64,000 nucleotides of DNA from CAVSRC01 sp963732845 (GCA_963732845.1 CAVTBE010000005.1:124001-188000); one strand, 5' to 3'. Shown: positions 1 to 10,965, counted from the stretch's first letter. A program made the numbers and translations. The notes: generated by a model not told the origin, from the letters alone.

Positions 1-476
1 AAGCGGCCGAGGAAGCGGCCGGCCAGCCAATCCGCCTGGTGGAGAATGCGATGCACGCCGGGAGCCGCACGGAACAGCAACGCCTTGGCAAGCCCGGAGG
101 TAGCGCCGTGAGCGGCGCTTGCCGCCGGTGCGGTGCGGCCGATGCGGGCGACGATCCCGCCATCGCCGACCGGGTCGTTGTACATCAGCGGCCGGGCGAG
201 CGGCGTGCCGTCGGCGGCGACCGGCAGGACGGTTCCCGACGTGCCGTCGATGGCGAGCGCCCGAAGGCGCGCGTCGCCGAGGCCGGCCAGCGTCGCCGTC
301 AGCGCGGCCGAGAGCGCCCGCCACCAGAGATCGGGCGCGCGATGGTCGTCGCCGAGATCGCGGAACAGCGCCTTGCCGCCGCCGACGACCTGCCGGTCGG
401 GCGTGATCGCGACGGCGCGCACGCCGGAGGTGCCGACATCGATGCCGATGACGACCGATGGAGGCGCGCCCGTCAC
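1..476 (-). CDS. FGGY-family carbohydrate kinase, N-terminal part (cut by window edge)
   Basis: The leftward frame from a GTG at 476 runs open to the window edge (about 158 residues seen). It opens with a hydrophobic strand followed by IGIDVGTSGVRA, the phosphate-1 loop of the FGGY/actin-like ATPase fold, and later has LAIDGTSGTVL and MYND, typical of the xylulokinase/ribulokinase N-terminal domain. These enzymes phosphorylate a sugar or polyol with ATP. The GTG start overlaps the stop of an open frame to its right (GTGA). It is a different gene from the complete FGGY kinase at 3163-4659 and lies beyond the terminator at 1530-1557, so it may belong to a separate transcript. The substrate cannot be predicted. 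Confidence 0.8.
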   Translation of the reverse strand, partial: MTGAPPSVVIGIDVGTSGVRAVAITPDRQVVGGGKALFRDLGDDHRAPDLWWRALSAALTATLAGLGDARLRALAIDGTSGTVLPVAADGTPLARPLMYNDPVGDGGIVARIGRTAPAASAAHGATSGLAKALLFRAAPGVHRILHQADWLAGRFLGR

Positions 477-620
477 TGCACCGCCCTGGCGGCCTGTCGG
501 TCGAGGGCCTGCCGGTATTCAAGGATGCTGACGAGGCCGTATTCGAGATGGGCGCGCGGCGCCGCTGCCGCCGCCTCCGGCCTTTTTAGGATATCGCGTT
601 CCGCCTCGCGCGAGGCGACC

Positions 621-1464
621 TCAATGCGAAAGAAAATCGCGCACGATGCCGTTGAATTTCCCGGCATTCTCGAAAAACATGAAATGCGCGCCTTTCTCCG
701 CTTTGCTGAAAATTTCGACGCGCGCCCCGGGAATTTGCTCCGCGATCCAGCGCTGTGACCGCGCCGAGAAGATGCTGACATCGCCACCGACGACCAGCGT
801 CTGGTTGCGGATCGTGCGGATCTCGCGACGCCAGTCGAGCGAAACGTGGTCGTGGTGAAGCTCGGCCGCATAACGTCGGGGCAGCTTGATGTTCTCGGAT
901 GCGATCCAGTCAAGATCGTCCTCGCGGATGGACGATGTGAACATACCGCGTATGAGCGCCTTGGTCGCTGCTGCATCTCTTGCCACAACGACACTGCCCT
1001 CGAACTCGGCAAGCACTTCGAAATTCGGAAAGAGGCAACCGGCATCCGCTTTCGTTTCGTCGTCCCAGCCCGGCTGGGCGACGGTGGCTGGTGCCTGATC
1101 GGCCATGATCAGGCGGCCCAGCGGCCGCTCGTCACCGAACATCGACAGATATGACCAGATGATGGCGCAGCCCATAGAGTGGCCGAGCACATCCGGTTGC
1201 TCAAGGCCGAGCTGGCCGATCACATCGTAGAGGTCCTTGGCCAGGCGCTGGATCCTGTAGCCGCTTTCCGGCTTCTCGGATTCGCCATGGCCGCGCATAT
1301 CAATCGCCAACACGCGCGCGAATTTGCTGAACTCATCGATCTGGTGGACGAATTCGGCCGCCGATTGCGACCATCCGGGAACGAGCAGCAACGGCTTGCC
1401 TTCGCCGGTTTCGACATAATGCAGGGCGGTATTGTCGGAGACTCTTCACCGATTTGTGCGTCAT
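621..1464 (-). CDS. alpha/beta hydrolase, frameshifted near its start
   Basis: Alpha/beta hydrolase fold enzyme. The main frame shows LLLVPGWSQSA (oxyanion-hole strand), DMRGHGESEKP, the nucleophile elbow GHSMG, a late Asp in VVGGDVS and the catalytic His in KGAHFMF. That frame has a TGA upstream of the conserved start and no ATG. The best start, ATG at 1464 preceded by AGGGAG, reads MTHKSV in another frame. The span 621-1464 is 844 nt, one more than a multiple of three, so one base too many lies around 1420-1445, next to a GACTC site at 1440-1444. This is either a sequencing error or a real inactivating frameshift. The natural substrate is unknown. Positions 477-620 hold only an open frame without a clear start. 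Confidence 0.7.
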
Positions 1465-1524
1465 CGTCACTCCCTTCGACCAGGTCGTCCCGCTCATGTT
1501 CGTCGCAGAATCGAAGCCCGATAC

Positions 1525-1557
1525 AAAAAGTGGATCGCCTGTCGATCGGCGATCCAC
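1525..1557 (-). terminator. intrinsic terminator of the sugar-catabolic operon
   Basis: Read leftward, a perfect 10-bp stem (GTGGATCGCC paired with GGCGATCCAC, arms 1548-1557 and 1530-1539, 8-nt loop) is followed directly by TTTTTG. It lies just past the stop of the last SDR gene (1586) and before the hydrolase start (1464), so it probably ends the operon that begins at 12262. Confidence 0.8.
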
Positions 1558-1585
1558 AACTTCGCGGCGCGCCACACTCGTGGGA

Positions 1586-2347
1586 TCAGCTCAGGACGAT
1601 TCCCCCATCGACATTGAGCGACTGCCCCGTGATGAACGCTGCGTCGTCGGAGGCGAAGAACGCCACGGCGCCGACAACGTCTTCAGGATCGCCGATCCGG
1701 CGCATGGCCGTCTTTTCGCGCCACACTTCGCGAATGGCCGGATCGTCCAGGTTCACGCGCCCCATGTCGGTATAGATGATGCCGGGGCAGACGCAGTTGG
1801 CGGTGATGCCGAGTTCGCCGACTTCCTGGGCGAGCACACGGGTGAAGCCCATGATCGCGGCCTTCGACGCCGAATAGTGCGCCTGCATCGGCGCTCCGTG
1901 CTTGCCGCCGATCGAGGCGATGTTGACGATGCGTCCGTAGGCCTGCTTCTTCATGGTTGGAAGCGCGGCCTGGGTCACCAGGAAGGTGCCCTTGGCATTA
2001 ACGTCGAGCACGGCATCCCAGGCCTCCTCGGGCAGCGTCTCGACATCGCTTGCGATGAGAATACCGGCGTTGTTGACGATCGCGTCGAGGCGCCCGAACT
2101 TCGCGACGACGGCCGCCACCATGGCCTGCACCTCGGCCTTCTTGCTGACGTCCGCAATGGCGAGCAGGGCCGTGCCGCCCTTGCCGGCAATCTCGTCGGC
2201 AACCGCCTGAAGTTGCGGTCGCTGGCTTTCGATATCGTTCAACGCCACGGCATAGCCGCGCGCGGCGAGCCCGAGCGCGATCGCCCGACCGATACCACGG
2301 CTCGCTCCCGTGACCAGGGCAGTTTTCGCCTGTTTTCCTTCAGCCAT
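1586..2347 (-). CDS. short-chain dehydrogenase/reductase (SDR), FabG-like
   Basis: Classical SDR of 253 residues, an NAD(P)-dependent alcohol/ketone oxidoreductase. The Rossmann motif TGASRGIG is at residues 13-20, NNAG at 92-95, and the catalytic triad is Ser145, Tyr158 and Lys162 (YSASK). The C-terminus ends with the usual ITGQSLNVDGG. It is the last gene of the leftward operon, 19 nt after the preceding SDR and followed by a terminator. In this operon it probably oxidises or reduces a polyol, ketose or acyloin intermediate, but the fold alone does not tell which. SDR assignment is secure; substrate is not. Confidence 0.88.
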   Translation of the reverse strand: MAEGKQAKTALVTGASRGIGRAIALGLAARGYAVALNDIESQRPQLQAVADEIAGKGGTALLAIADVSKKAEVQAMVAAVVAKFGRLDAIVNNAGILIASDVETLPEEAWDAVLDVNAKGTFLVTQAALPTMKKQAYGRIVNIASIGGKHGAPMQAHYSASKAAIMGFTRVLAQEVGELGITANCVCPGIIYTDMGRVNLDDPAIREVWREKTAMRRIGDPEDVVGAVAFFASDDAAFITGQSLNVDGGIVLS

Positions 2348-2366
2348 TTCATGTCCTCCCGAAGAT

Positions 2367-3155
2367 TCAAATCGCCGTATAGCCGCCGTCGACCGTCAGC
2401 GTCGTGCCGGTGATGTAGCTCGCCGCGTCGGAGACCAGGAACAGGACGGCCCGCGCCACCTCCGCCGGCTCGCCGAGACGACCCATCGGGGTCGAATCGA
2501 GCCACACCGGGTACCAGTCGGGATTGCTGCGTCCGGCCACCGTGAGCTCGGTCGCGATGTAGCCCGGCGCCACCGCGTTGACGCGCACGCCGGTCTTTGC
2601 CCACTCCACGGCAAGCGACTTGGTGATCAGGTTCACGCCGGCCTTGCTGGCGTTGTACGAGGCCTGCGGCTGCGGGCGGACCGGCACCTGGCCGGCGATG
2701 GACGCGATGTTGACGACCGCGCCCTTCTGCGCCTTCACCATCGCGGCGCCGAAGATTTGCGAGCAGTAGAATACGCCGTTGAGGTTGACGTCGATCACGC
2801 TGCGCCAGTCCTCCTCGGTGACCTCGATCGACGGCGCGTTCTTCACGATGCCGGCATTGTTGACGAGAATCTCGACGGGGCCGAGCGCCTTGGTGATCTT
2901 GGCGGCGGCCGCTTCGATGCTGGCCTTGGACGTAACGTCCATCTCGACCGCGACGGCGGCATCCGCGCGGATCGCATTGAGGTTCTTTGCGGTGGTCTGC
3001 GCGACAGCGATGTCGCGGTCGGCGATCGCCACGCGGGCACCCGCCTGTACGAGAACTTCGGCAATGGCGCGCCCGATTCCACGCGCGCCACCGGTGACGA
3101 CGGCTACGCGACCGGTCACCTTGAAGACATCAAGAGCGTCTGTTTGCGAAGGCAT
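2367..3155 (-). CDS. short-chain dehydrogenase/reductase (SDR)
   Basis: Second classical SDR in the operon, 262 residues. The cofactor loop TGGARGIG is at 21-28, NNAG at 99-102, with Ser152, Tyr167 and Lys171 as the catalytic set; an Asp after strand beta2 (IADRD) hints at NAD rather than NADP preference. The C-terminus is ITGTTLTVDGG. It starts 7 nt after the FGGY kinase stop and ends 19 nt before the next SDR, so the three are co-transcribed. Two different SDRs beside a kinase and a TPP/lipoyl complex suggest successive oxidation or epimerisation steps on an imported sugar or polyol. Confidence 0.88.
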   Translation of the reverse strand: MPSQTDALDVFKVTGRVAVVTGGARGIGRAIAEVLVQAGARVAIADRDIAVAQTTAKNLNAIRADAAVAVEMDVTSKASIEAAAAKITKALGPVEILVNNAGIVKNAPSIEVTEEDWRSVIDVNLNGVFYCSQIFGAAMVKAQKGAVVNIASIAGQVPVRPQPQASYNASKAGVNLITKSLAVEWAKTGVRVNAVAPGYIATELTVAGRSNPDWYPVWLDSTPMGRLGEPAEVARAVLFLVSDAASYITGTTLTVDGGYTAI

Positions 3156-3162
3156 TGCTTCC

Positions 3163-4659
3163 TCACTTAACTTTCGGCAGCGCTTTCAGCGCCGGATAAA
3201 GCGCGCGGTAGCGCGCGTAGATGCCCTCATAGAGGGCGGATTCGCACTTGCGCGGTTCAATGCGCCTGCCGGGCTTCACCATGGCGGCGATGCCGTCGTC
3301 GATGGTGTCGAAATGGCCGGCGCCTTTGGCGGCAAGCACCGCCGCGCCGACCGACGGTGCGTCGCGCCCGTTTGGAACGACGACCGGCAACCCGGCCGTA
3401 TCGGCGTGAATCTGCAGCCATAGCGGCGAGGCAAGCGTACCGCCGCCGATGGTGATCTCCTCGGTGGGGAAACCGGCCTCGGCCATGGTGTCGAGGATCA
3501 GCCGCGTTCCCAGGCTGATTCCCTCCATGATGGCGCGGAAGACGTGGTGCGGCTCGTGGGCAAGGGTGAGCCCGATGATGGCGCCACGCGACAGGGAGTC
3601 GGTGTAGGGCGTGCGATTGCCCTGGAAGTGGTCCTGCACGATCAGCCCGTCGCTACCCGGCTCGAGTTCTGCCGCCTTCTTGTTGAGCGCCGCAAGATCC
3701 ATCGTCCCGTTCATCATGCGGCCGAGCCACTCGATGATCGATCCGGTCGACGTCTGCCCGCCCTCGACGAGATAGCGGCCGGGGTAGAGCGTGTTGTCGT
3801 AGGCGCCCCACATGCCCGGTGCGAAGATCGGCTTGGCGGTGATGCCGTACTGCAGGTGCGAGGAACCGGTGATCAGCGCGAGCTGGCCCGGCTTGTAGAC
3901 GCCGAGGCCAACGACACCGACCAGAGCGTCGACGCCGCCCTGGACAACCTTGACCGACGTGCTGAGACCGAGCTCGTCGGCGGCCTTGCGGCTCAGTGGA
4001 CCAATGAGGTCACCGGCGGCAACGATCCGTGATGGCCACTTCTCCTTCAACGCTTCCAGGCCGAGCTTCTCGATGAGCGAGTCCGGCCGGCCGCCGCGCT
4101 CCGGAGAGTGATGCCAGCGCAGCGAAACATTCGACAGGCTGCCGACGCGCTCGCCGGTCAGCTTTATCGTCATGAAATCCTGGTACTCGCAGATGGTGTG
4201 AGCACGGTCGAAGATTTCGGGTTCGTGGCGTTTGATCCACAGCGCCTTGGGAATCATCCACTCTGCCGAAACCGGGCCTTTGCCGGCGCCGTTGACCTTG
4301 ACCGCCTCATCACCGGTGGCCAACACGGCATCGGCTTCTTCACCGGCTCTGACATCCATCCAGATGATTGCCGGGCGCAACGCATCGCCGTTTTCGTCCA
4401 AGGCGACTACCGAACAACAGGTCGTCGCCAGAGCAATCGATTCGATCTGGCTCGGATCAACGCCGGAAGCGGCAATCGCCTTGCGTGCCGCCGTCACGAA
4501 GCAACGCCACCAGTCGGCAGGGGCCTGTTCGGCGCGGGCACCACTCGAGAAATGGGTATCGTAGGGAACCGCTTCGCTGGCGATTTCAGTCCCCGACAGA
4601 TCGTAGACCCGTGCCCGAATGCTTCCCGTTCCGCCATCGGCCGTGAGGAAATAGCCCAT
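3163..4659 (-). CDS. FGGY-family carbohydrate kinase
   Basis: Complete 498-residue FGGY kinase, normal length for ribulokinase, xylulokinase or LsrK-type enzymes. The N-terminal phosphate loop is TADGGTGSIRA (residues 6-16). The catalytic Asp is probably Asp244 in QGGVDALVG, and the C-terminal ATP lobe carries TIGGGTLASPLW. The GTGSIRA loop resembles that of autoinducer-2 kinase LsrK, and the operon's SorC-type regulator is also of LsrR kin, but no LsrF or LsrG homologue is here, so AI-2 processing is only one option. It follows the E2 gene by 42 nt. It likely traps the imported substrate or an oxidised product as a phosphate ester. Confidence 0.85.
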   Translation of the reverse strand: MGYFLTADGGTGSIRARVYDLSGTEIASEAVPYDTHFSSGARAEQAPADWWRCFVTAARKAIAASGVDPSQIESIALATTCCSVVALDENGDALRPAIIWMDVRAGEEADAVLATGDEAVKVNGAGKGPVSAEWMIPKALWIKRHEPEIFDRAHTICEYQDFMTIKLTGERVGSLSNVSLRWHHSPERGGRPDSLIEKLGLEALKEKWPSRIVAAGDLIGPLSRKAADELGLSTSVKVVQGGVDALVGVVGLGVYKPGQLALITGSSHLQYGITAKPIFAPGMWGAYDNTLYPGRYLVEGGQTSTGSIIEWLGRMMNGTMDLAALNKKAAELEPGSDGLIVQDHFQGNRTPYTDSLSRGAIIGLTLAHEPHHVFRAIMEGISLGTRLILDTMAEAGFPTEEITIGGGTLASPLWLQIHADTAGLPVVVPNGRDAPSVGAAVLAAKGAGHFDTIDDGIAAMVKPGRRIEPRKCESALYEGIYARYRALYPALKALPKVK

Positions 4660-4701
4660 TTATGATCCTCCCGTTTTCTTCTTGGCTGGCCGGGACGACG
4701 C

Positions 4702-6384
4702 TCAGGCCAGCATGTTCGCTGGTTTCTCGATGTGTTCTTTGAAGGTGCTGAGGAGCTGGGCACCGAGCGCGCCGTCGACGGCACGGTGATCGGTGGACAG
4801 CGTCACCGTCATGATGGTGCGGATCTCGACCTTGTGGTCGCGCACCACCGGCGTCTCGACGCCGGCACCGACGGCGAGAATGGTGGCGTGCGGCGGGTTG
4901 ATCACCGCGGCAAAGTCCTTGATCCCGAACATGCCGAGATTGGAGACCGCCGAGCTACCCCCCTGATACTCCTCCGGGGCCAGCCGGCGGGCCCGGGCGC
5001 GCACCGCCAGATCCCTCATCTCGTTGGCGATTTCGGAAATGCGCTTGCTGTCCGCATGGCGCACGATCGGCGTGATGAGGCCGCCGGGGATGGCCACGGC
5101 GACGCCGATGTCGGCGCGCTTGTGATGCAGCATGCCGCCCTCGGTCCAGGTCACGTTGGCGTCGGGCACGCGCATCAGCGCCATGGCCAGCGCCTTGATG
5201 ATCAGGTCGTTGACCGACACCTTCCAGGCCGCATTGCCGTCCTTGTCGCGCGGCGCGGCAGCGTTGATCTGCTGGCGCAGCGCCAAGAGCATGTCGATCT
5301 CGGTGTCGGCGGTCAGATAGAAATGCGGGATCGTGGTCTTCGCCTCGACCAGCCGCCGGGCGATGACCTTGCGCACATTGTCGTGCGGGACGACGTCGTA
5401 CTCGCCTTCCTCGAAGAGCTGCATGATCTGCGCGTCGCTCATGGAAGGTGCGACCGGTTTCCCGGTCGGCGCAGGAGCCGCAGCAGCCGGCACGGCAGCG
5501 GGCTGAGCCGGAACCGCCGGAGCGACGTCACCGCCCGCTTCGTCGACGTTCGGCGCGTCAACCGCAGCCGCAGCGAGCACGTCCGCCTTCTCGACCCGCC
5601 CGCGCCGGCCGGAGCCTGTAATCGCCGTGATATCGAGACCGTGCTGGCGAGCCAGTCGCCGGGCGAGCGGCGTTGCGCGTCGGCGGGCACCCGGCGGCTG
5701 CGGCGGCGGTGTGCGGCCGGCACCGCCACTCACATCGGATGGCGGTGCCGGCTCAACGTGCGCCGCGGCCGGGAGGGTCACAGCGGCGCCGCTCTCACCC
5801 TGGTATTCCACGCGCGCGATTATCTCGCCCACGGTAACAACCTCGTCCTCGCGGTGCAGAATCTCGACGAGCTTGCCGGCCTGTAGCGCGGGATATTCTG
5901 CAACGGTCTTGTCGGTCTCGATCTCGACGATCGCCTCACCGCGGGCAAAGGGATCGCCCGCCTGCTTGAGCCATCGCGCGATGCGTCCTTCTTCCATCGT
6001 CTCGCCGAGGCGGGGCATCTGGAGGTCGGTGACGCCGGCGAGCGCTTCCGTCCTTGCCGCCGTATTGCCGGTGGCGATGGGTGGCCTATTGGTCGTTGCC
6101 GAGGTCTTTTCGGCGCCCGCAATATCCGGCCAGTCGGCCGCATCGTGGACCTCGATGTGGGCCAACGGGGCACCGACAGCCACGTGATCGCCGACATGGG
6201 CCAGCCTCTCGGTAAGCGTGCCGTCACCGAGCGCCGGATATTCCACCAGCGTCTTGTCTGTCTCGATCTCGATGATGGTCTCACCGCGCTTGAAGCTGCC
6301 GCCATTCTCGACGAGCCAGTTGGCGACGCGGCCTTCTTCCATCGTCTCGCCCAGCCGCGGCATGGTGAGCGTATGTATGCTCAT
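4702..6384 (-). CDS. dihydrolipoamide acyltransferase (E2) of a 2-oxoacid/acetoin dehydrogenase-type complex
   Basis: E2 core subunit of about 560 residues. Two N-terminal lipoyl domains each carry ETDK, the lysine that receives lipoate (Lys44 in the first). A peripheral subunit-binding domain follows (ATPLARRLARQHGLDI), then the catalytic domain ending with the active-site DHRAVDG. Linkers are rich in Ala/Pro. The start at 6384 overlaps the E1beta stop by 4 nt (ATGA), which indicates translational coupling. It would pass an acyl group from E1 to CoA. No E3 (lipoamide dehydrogenase) is encoded nearby, so the complex must borrow one. Acetoin dehydrogenase AcoC and pyruvate dehydrogenase E2 are the nearest types. 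Confidence 0.9.
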   Translation of the reverse strand: MSIHTLTMPRLGETMEEGRVANWLVENGGSFKRGETIIEIETDKTLVEYPALGDGTLTERLAHVGDHVAVGAPLAHIEVHDAADWPDIAGAEKTSATTNRPPIATGNTAARTEALAGVTDLQMPRLGETMEEGRIARWLKQAGDPFARGEAIVEIETDKTVAEYPALQAGKLVEILHREDEVVTVGEIIARVEYQGESGAAVTLPAAAHVEPAPPSDVSGGAGRTPPPQPPGARRRATPLARRLARQHGLDITAITGSGRRGRVEKADVLAAAAVDAPNVDEAGGDVAPAVPAQPAAVPAAAAPAPTGKPVAPSMSDAQIMQLFEEGEYDVVPHDNVRKVIARRLVEAKTTIPHFYLTADTEIDMLLALRQQINAAAPRDKDGNAAWKVSVNDLIIKALAMALMRVPDANVTWTEGGMLHHKRADIGVAVAIPGGLITPIVRHADSKRISEIANEMRDLAVRARARRLAPEEYQGGSSAVSNLGMFGIKDFAAVINPPHATILAVGAGVETPVVRDHKVEIRTIMTVTLSTDHRAVDGALGAQLLSTFKEHIEKPANMLA

Positions 6385-7355
6385 CGGACGATCCGCTCCG
6401 CGACTTCGCGGATGAGCTCGACGCCCGGGACGCTGGCCGCCTCCAGACCGGGCGAAACGGCAATCGGAACGTCTTCGCCCGCAACGCGCACCACGGGCTG
6501 TTCGAGGAAATCGAAGCACTCCTCGCTGATGCGGGCCGCAAGCTCGGCGCCAACGCCAGCGGTGAGCGAACCTTCGCTGACGACCATCGCCTTGCCGATG
6601 CGCTCGACCTCTTCGCGCACAGTGTCGAAATCCAGGGGATTGAGCGTGCGTAGATCGATGACGGTCACCTCTATGCCCGCTTCGGCAAGTTTCTGCGCGG
6701 CGGCGAGAGCAAAACGCACCTGCCGCGAATAGGTGACGATGACCAGATCGTCGCCTTTGCGCCGGATCGCCGCCTTGCCCCAAGGCGGTACCGGCGCGGA
6801 GAGATCGACGTCTTCCTTCTGCGCGTACAGCGCCTTGTGCTCGATAAAGACTACCGGGTCGGGCATGGTCAGGGCGTGGCGCAGCAGATGATAGGCATCA
6901 GCCACCGTCGCCGGCATCGCCAAACGCAGGCCGGGCGTATGCATGATCCACGCTTCGAGGCTCTGCGAGTGCTGAGCGCCGGTGGAGCGCCCGGTCCCGC
7001 CCTGGGTGCGCAGCACCATCGGCACGCCGATTTGGCCGCCAAACATGTAGCGTATCTTTGCGGCCTGGTTCGCAAGCTGGTCGAGCGACATGCCGACGAA
7101 ATCGACATACATGAGTTCGGCCACCGGTCGAAGCCCGGTCATCGCCGCGCCGACCGCGGCGCCGACGATCGCCGGCTCCGAGATCGGTGCATCAATCAGG
7201 CGTTCTGGCCCGTAGGTCTTGATCAGGTCCTTGGTAACGCCATAGGCGCCGCCGTAACGGCCGACTTCCTCTCCGATGACGACGATGTTCTCGTCTTCGG
7301 CCATCGCCTCATCCAGCGCGCGCCTGAGAGCATCCCGGTATGTCATGTTCGGCAT
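6381..7355 (-). CDS. TPP-dependent dehydrogenase E1 component, beta subunit
   Basis: 324-residue E1beta of the transketolase-like pyrimidine and C-terminal domain family, the usual length for AcoB/PdhB. The start MTYRDALRRAL, the GEEVGRYGGAYGVTKDL segment (its Glu activates TPP) and RTQGGTGRSTGAQHSQ are characteristic. The start at 7355 lies a few bases after the E1alpha stop; an in-frame ATG three codons later is an alternative. It forms an alpha2beta2 decarboxylase/acyloin-cleaving enzyme with the gene before it. Its place between sugar-transport and sugar-kinase genes, rather than with E3, separates it from housekeeping pyruvate dehydrogenase. Confidence 0.9.
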   Translation of the reverse strand: MPNMTYRDALRRALDEAMAEDENIVVIGEEVGRYGGAYGVTKDLIKTYGPERLIDAPISEPAIVGAAVGAAMTGLRPVAELMYVDFVGMSLDQLANQAAKIRYMFGGQIGVPMVLRTQGGTGRSTGAQHSQSLEAWIMHTPGLRLAMPATVADAYHLLRHALTMPDPVVFIEHKALYAQKEDVDLSAPVPPWGKAAIRRKGDDLVIVTYSRQVRFALAAAQKLAEAGIEVTVIDLRTLNPLDFDTVREEVERIGKAMVVSEGSLTAGVGAELAARISEECFDFLEQPVVRVAGEDVPIAVSPGLEAASVPGVELIREVAERIVR

Positions 7356-7359
7356 CGGA

Positions 7360-8412
7360 CTAGTCCCTCGCCAGAATGCGATCGAGCCGCACGCGTAACG
7401 GCTCGGGTTCCGGTTCCCCGACGGCATAGACATCGCGAAACATTGAGTCGGCCGGCGGCAACTCCGCGCTAACCGCGTAGTCGATGCTCTCGTCCATCTC
7501 CTTGCCGACTGCTTCGTCGAATGCGTCGAGGACGTCGACCTTCGCAAGCTTCTCGGAGAGCAAGCGGTCACGGGCAAACTTGACCGGGTCCTTTTTCCGG
7601 CCTTGGGTCTCTTCTTCCTCGGTGCGGTAGGGGCTCTTGTCCATGCGCGCATGGCCGTAGAAGCGGTAGCAGGAGACCGCGAGAAACCCCGGATGTCCCT
7701 CACGGGCAGCGTCGACGATTGCGGCCGACTCATTGCGCACCGCCTCGACGTCCAGACCATCCACGCTTCGGCCGTTCAGGCCCAGGGCGATCGCCCGCTC
7801 GTGGAAATTTGGCGCGCGCGTCGCCTGATCGACCCGCGTCCCCATACCGTACTGGTTGTTGATGCAGACGAAGACGACCGGCAGGTCCCACAGCGCAGCC
7901 ATATTCATGCTCTCGTAGAGGATACCCTGCTGCATGGCGCCATCGCCGAAGAAAGCGACCGAAACCGACCCCTGCTTCTTTCTCTTGCTGCTGAGCCCTG
8001 CGCCCACGACGGCAGGAATGCCACCACCGACGATGGCGTTGGCACCGAGATGGCCGAGCTGCATGTCCGCGATATGCATGGAGCCGCCCTTGCCGTGGCA
8101 GTACCCGTCCATCTTGCCGGCGATCTCGGCCATCATGCGTCTAGGGTCGGCACCGCGCGCAAGGAAGATGCCATGACCGCGATGATGCGTGGTGAAGGTG
8201 TCCTGCGGCTGCATGGTGGCGCAAACGCCGGCGGCAGCCGCCTCCTCGCCGATCGACAGATGCAACATGGAGCCGGCAGTCTGGCCACGCACGAAAAGCT
8301 CGCCGACGCGTTCCTCGAAGCTGCAAATCCGCCGCATCATTTTGTAGAGGTCGAGAAGCGCCGCGTTGTGACCGCGCCGGTCGACTTCCTTCCCCTGGGA
8401 TATCGCTTTCAT
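7360..8412 (-). CDS. TPP-dependent dehydrogenase E1 component, alpha subunit (AcoA/PdhA-like)
   Basis: 350-residue E1alpha with the TPP-Mg motif from GDG (156-158) to NN (185-186), the HHRGH loop (76-80) and GKGGSMH typical of this family. Acetoin dehydrogenase AcoA and pyruvate dehydrogenase E1alpha share these motifs, and sequence alone does not decide between them. With E1beta and E2 it would cleave a 2-oxoacid or an alpha-hydroxyketone and hand the acyl unit to lipoate. It follows the permease gene by 47 nt, in the middle of the sugar operon. Inference: the substrate is a ketose-derived intermediate, perhaps a 1-deoxyketose or other methyl ketol, giving acetyl-CoA plus an aldehyde. Confidence 0.88.
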   Translation of the reverse strand: MKAISQGKEVDRRGHNAALLDLYKMMRRICSFEERVGELFVRGQTAGSMLHLSIGEEAAAAGVCATMQPQDTFTTHHRGHGIFLARGADPRRMMAEIAGKMDGYCHGKGGSMHIADMQLGHLGANAIVGGGIPAVVGAGLSSKRKKQGSVSVAFFGDGAMQQGILYESMNMAALWDLPVVFVCINNQYGMGTRVDQATRAPNFHERAIALGLNGRSVDGLDVEAVRNESAAIVDAAREGHPGFLAVSCYRFYGHARMDKSPYRTEEEETQGRKKDPVKFARDRLLSEKLAKVDVLDAFDEAVGKEMDESIDYAVSAELPPADSMFRDVYAVGEPEPEPLRVRLDRILARD

Positions 8413-8459
8413 TTCGTTGTCTTCCGTCGTCTGTATTCGAGGCAGGGGTTACGTTCCTG

Positions 8460-9446
8460 CTAGAAGAATCGGATTTCACCGCGCAGCACGGCAAGACCGA
8501 CTGCCGCGATCATGACCACACCGCGAACGATGTTCTGCAGGAAGAAAGGCGCGCCCATCAGGTTCAAACCGTTGTCGAGCATGCCGATGATCACGACGCC
8601 GATGATTGTTCCCTGAACGGACGCACGTCCGGGGCGGAACGCGGTCATGCCGATGAAGACCGCCGTCAGCGCGTCCATGAGATAGGGCTCGCCGGCGCCC
8701 GGCTGACCAGTGCCGAGCCGCGCCGTCAGCATCACACCCGCAAGGCCTGCGCCAGTGCCGGAAATGATCATGGCGATCTGCCGGCAGCGATTGACGTTGA
8801 TGCCCGAAAGACGCGCCGCAACGATGTTCGTGCCGGTGGCCACCGTGGCCCGCCCGTATCGGGTGTGATTGAGCAGCACATAGATGAGAAAGGCCACGAC
8901 CGCGGCGATGATGACGGGAACCGGCAAAAAGCCGAACACCTTGCCGGTCGACAGGTAGTAGAAAGTTGCCGGCATCTGGGCGTAGATCGAGTCGCCGCCG
9001 CTGTAGGAATAGTTGAAGCCAAGCGCGATCGGGCCCATGCCGAGGGTGGCGATCATCGATGGAATGCGCAGCCAGGTGATGAGTAGGCCGTTGACGAAGC
9101 CGATGACGATGGCCGCGAGCACGGCCAGCGGAATGGCGATGTAGACCGGGTAATGGCTCCAGACGAGGAAGCCAGCAACCAGGATCGCCGAGAGGCCCGC
9201 AGCCTGGCCGACCGACAGGTCGAACTCGCCGCTGACGACGGCGACGGTCAAGGCGGCGGCGACGACGGTCAGCGACGAAATCTGGACGAGCACATTCGAC
9301 AGGTTGTTGAACGACAGGAAGCGTGGGCTGAGTGCCGAGAACGCGATGAAGATCACCACCGCCGCGAGCACGGTCCCATAGCGGCTGAAGAAGTCCACCA
9401 TGTTGATTGAGCGCGGCCGCTGGTCACTGATCTCTTGTGCCGTCAC
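8460..9446 (-). CDS. ribose-type ABC transporter permease
   Basis: 328-residue hydrophobic protein of the BPD_transp_2 (RbsC/LsrC/D) family. About eight to ten membrane segments are visible, with the conserved loop VNGLLITWLRIPSMIATLG and a second cytoplasmic region near GMTAFRPGRASVQGT. It forms the membrane channel of a carbohydrate uptake system of the CUT2 class, together with the ATPase gene 1 nt upstream and the binding protein at 11129-12262. A single permease gene implies a homodimer, as in RbsC. Confidence 0.9.
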   Translation of the reverse strand: MTAQEISDQRPRSINMVDFFSRYGTVLAAVVIFIAFSALSPRFLSFNNLSNVLVQISSLTVVAAALTVAVVSGEFDLSVGQAAGLSAILVAGFLVWSHYPVYIAIPLAVLAAIVIGFVNGLLITWLRIPSMIATLGMGPIALGFNYSYSGGDSIYAQMPATFYYLSTGKVFGFLPVPVIIAAVVAFLIYVLLNHTRYGRATVATGTNIVAARLSGINVNRCRQIAMIISGTGAGLAGVMLTARLGTGQPGAGEPYLMDALTAVFIGMTAFRPGRASVQGTIIGVVIIGMLDNGLNLMGAPFFLQNIVRGVVMIAAVGLAVLRGEIRFF

Positions 9447-9447
9447 G

Positions 9448-10965
<1,518 letters not shown>

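Noticed and set aside
473..620. C-terminal fragment of a gene ending in the GTGA overlap with the FGGY kinase
   Set aside because: The frame is open and its end overlaps the kinase start, but no start codon or family match was found; it mostly shadows the hydrolase gene.
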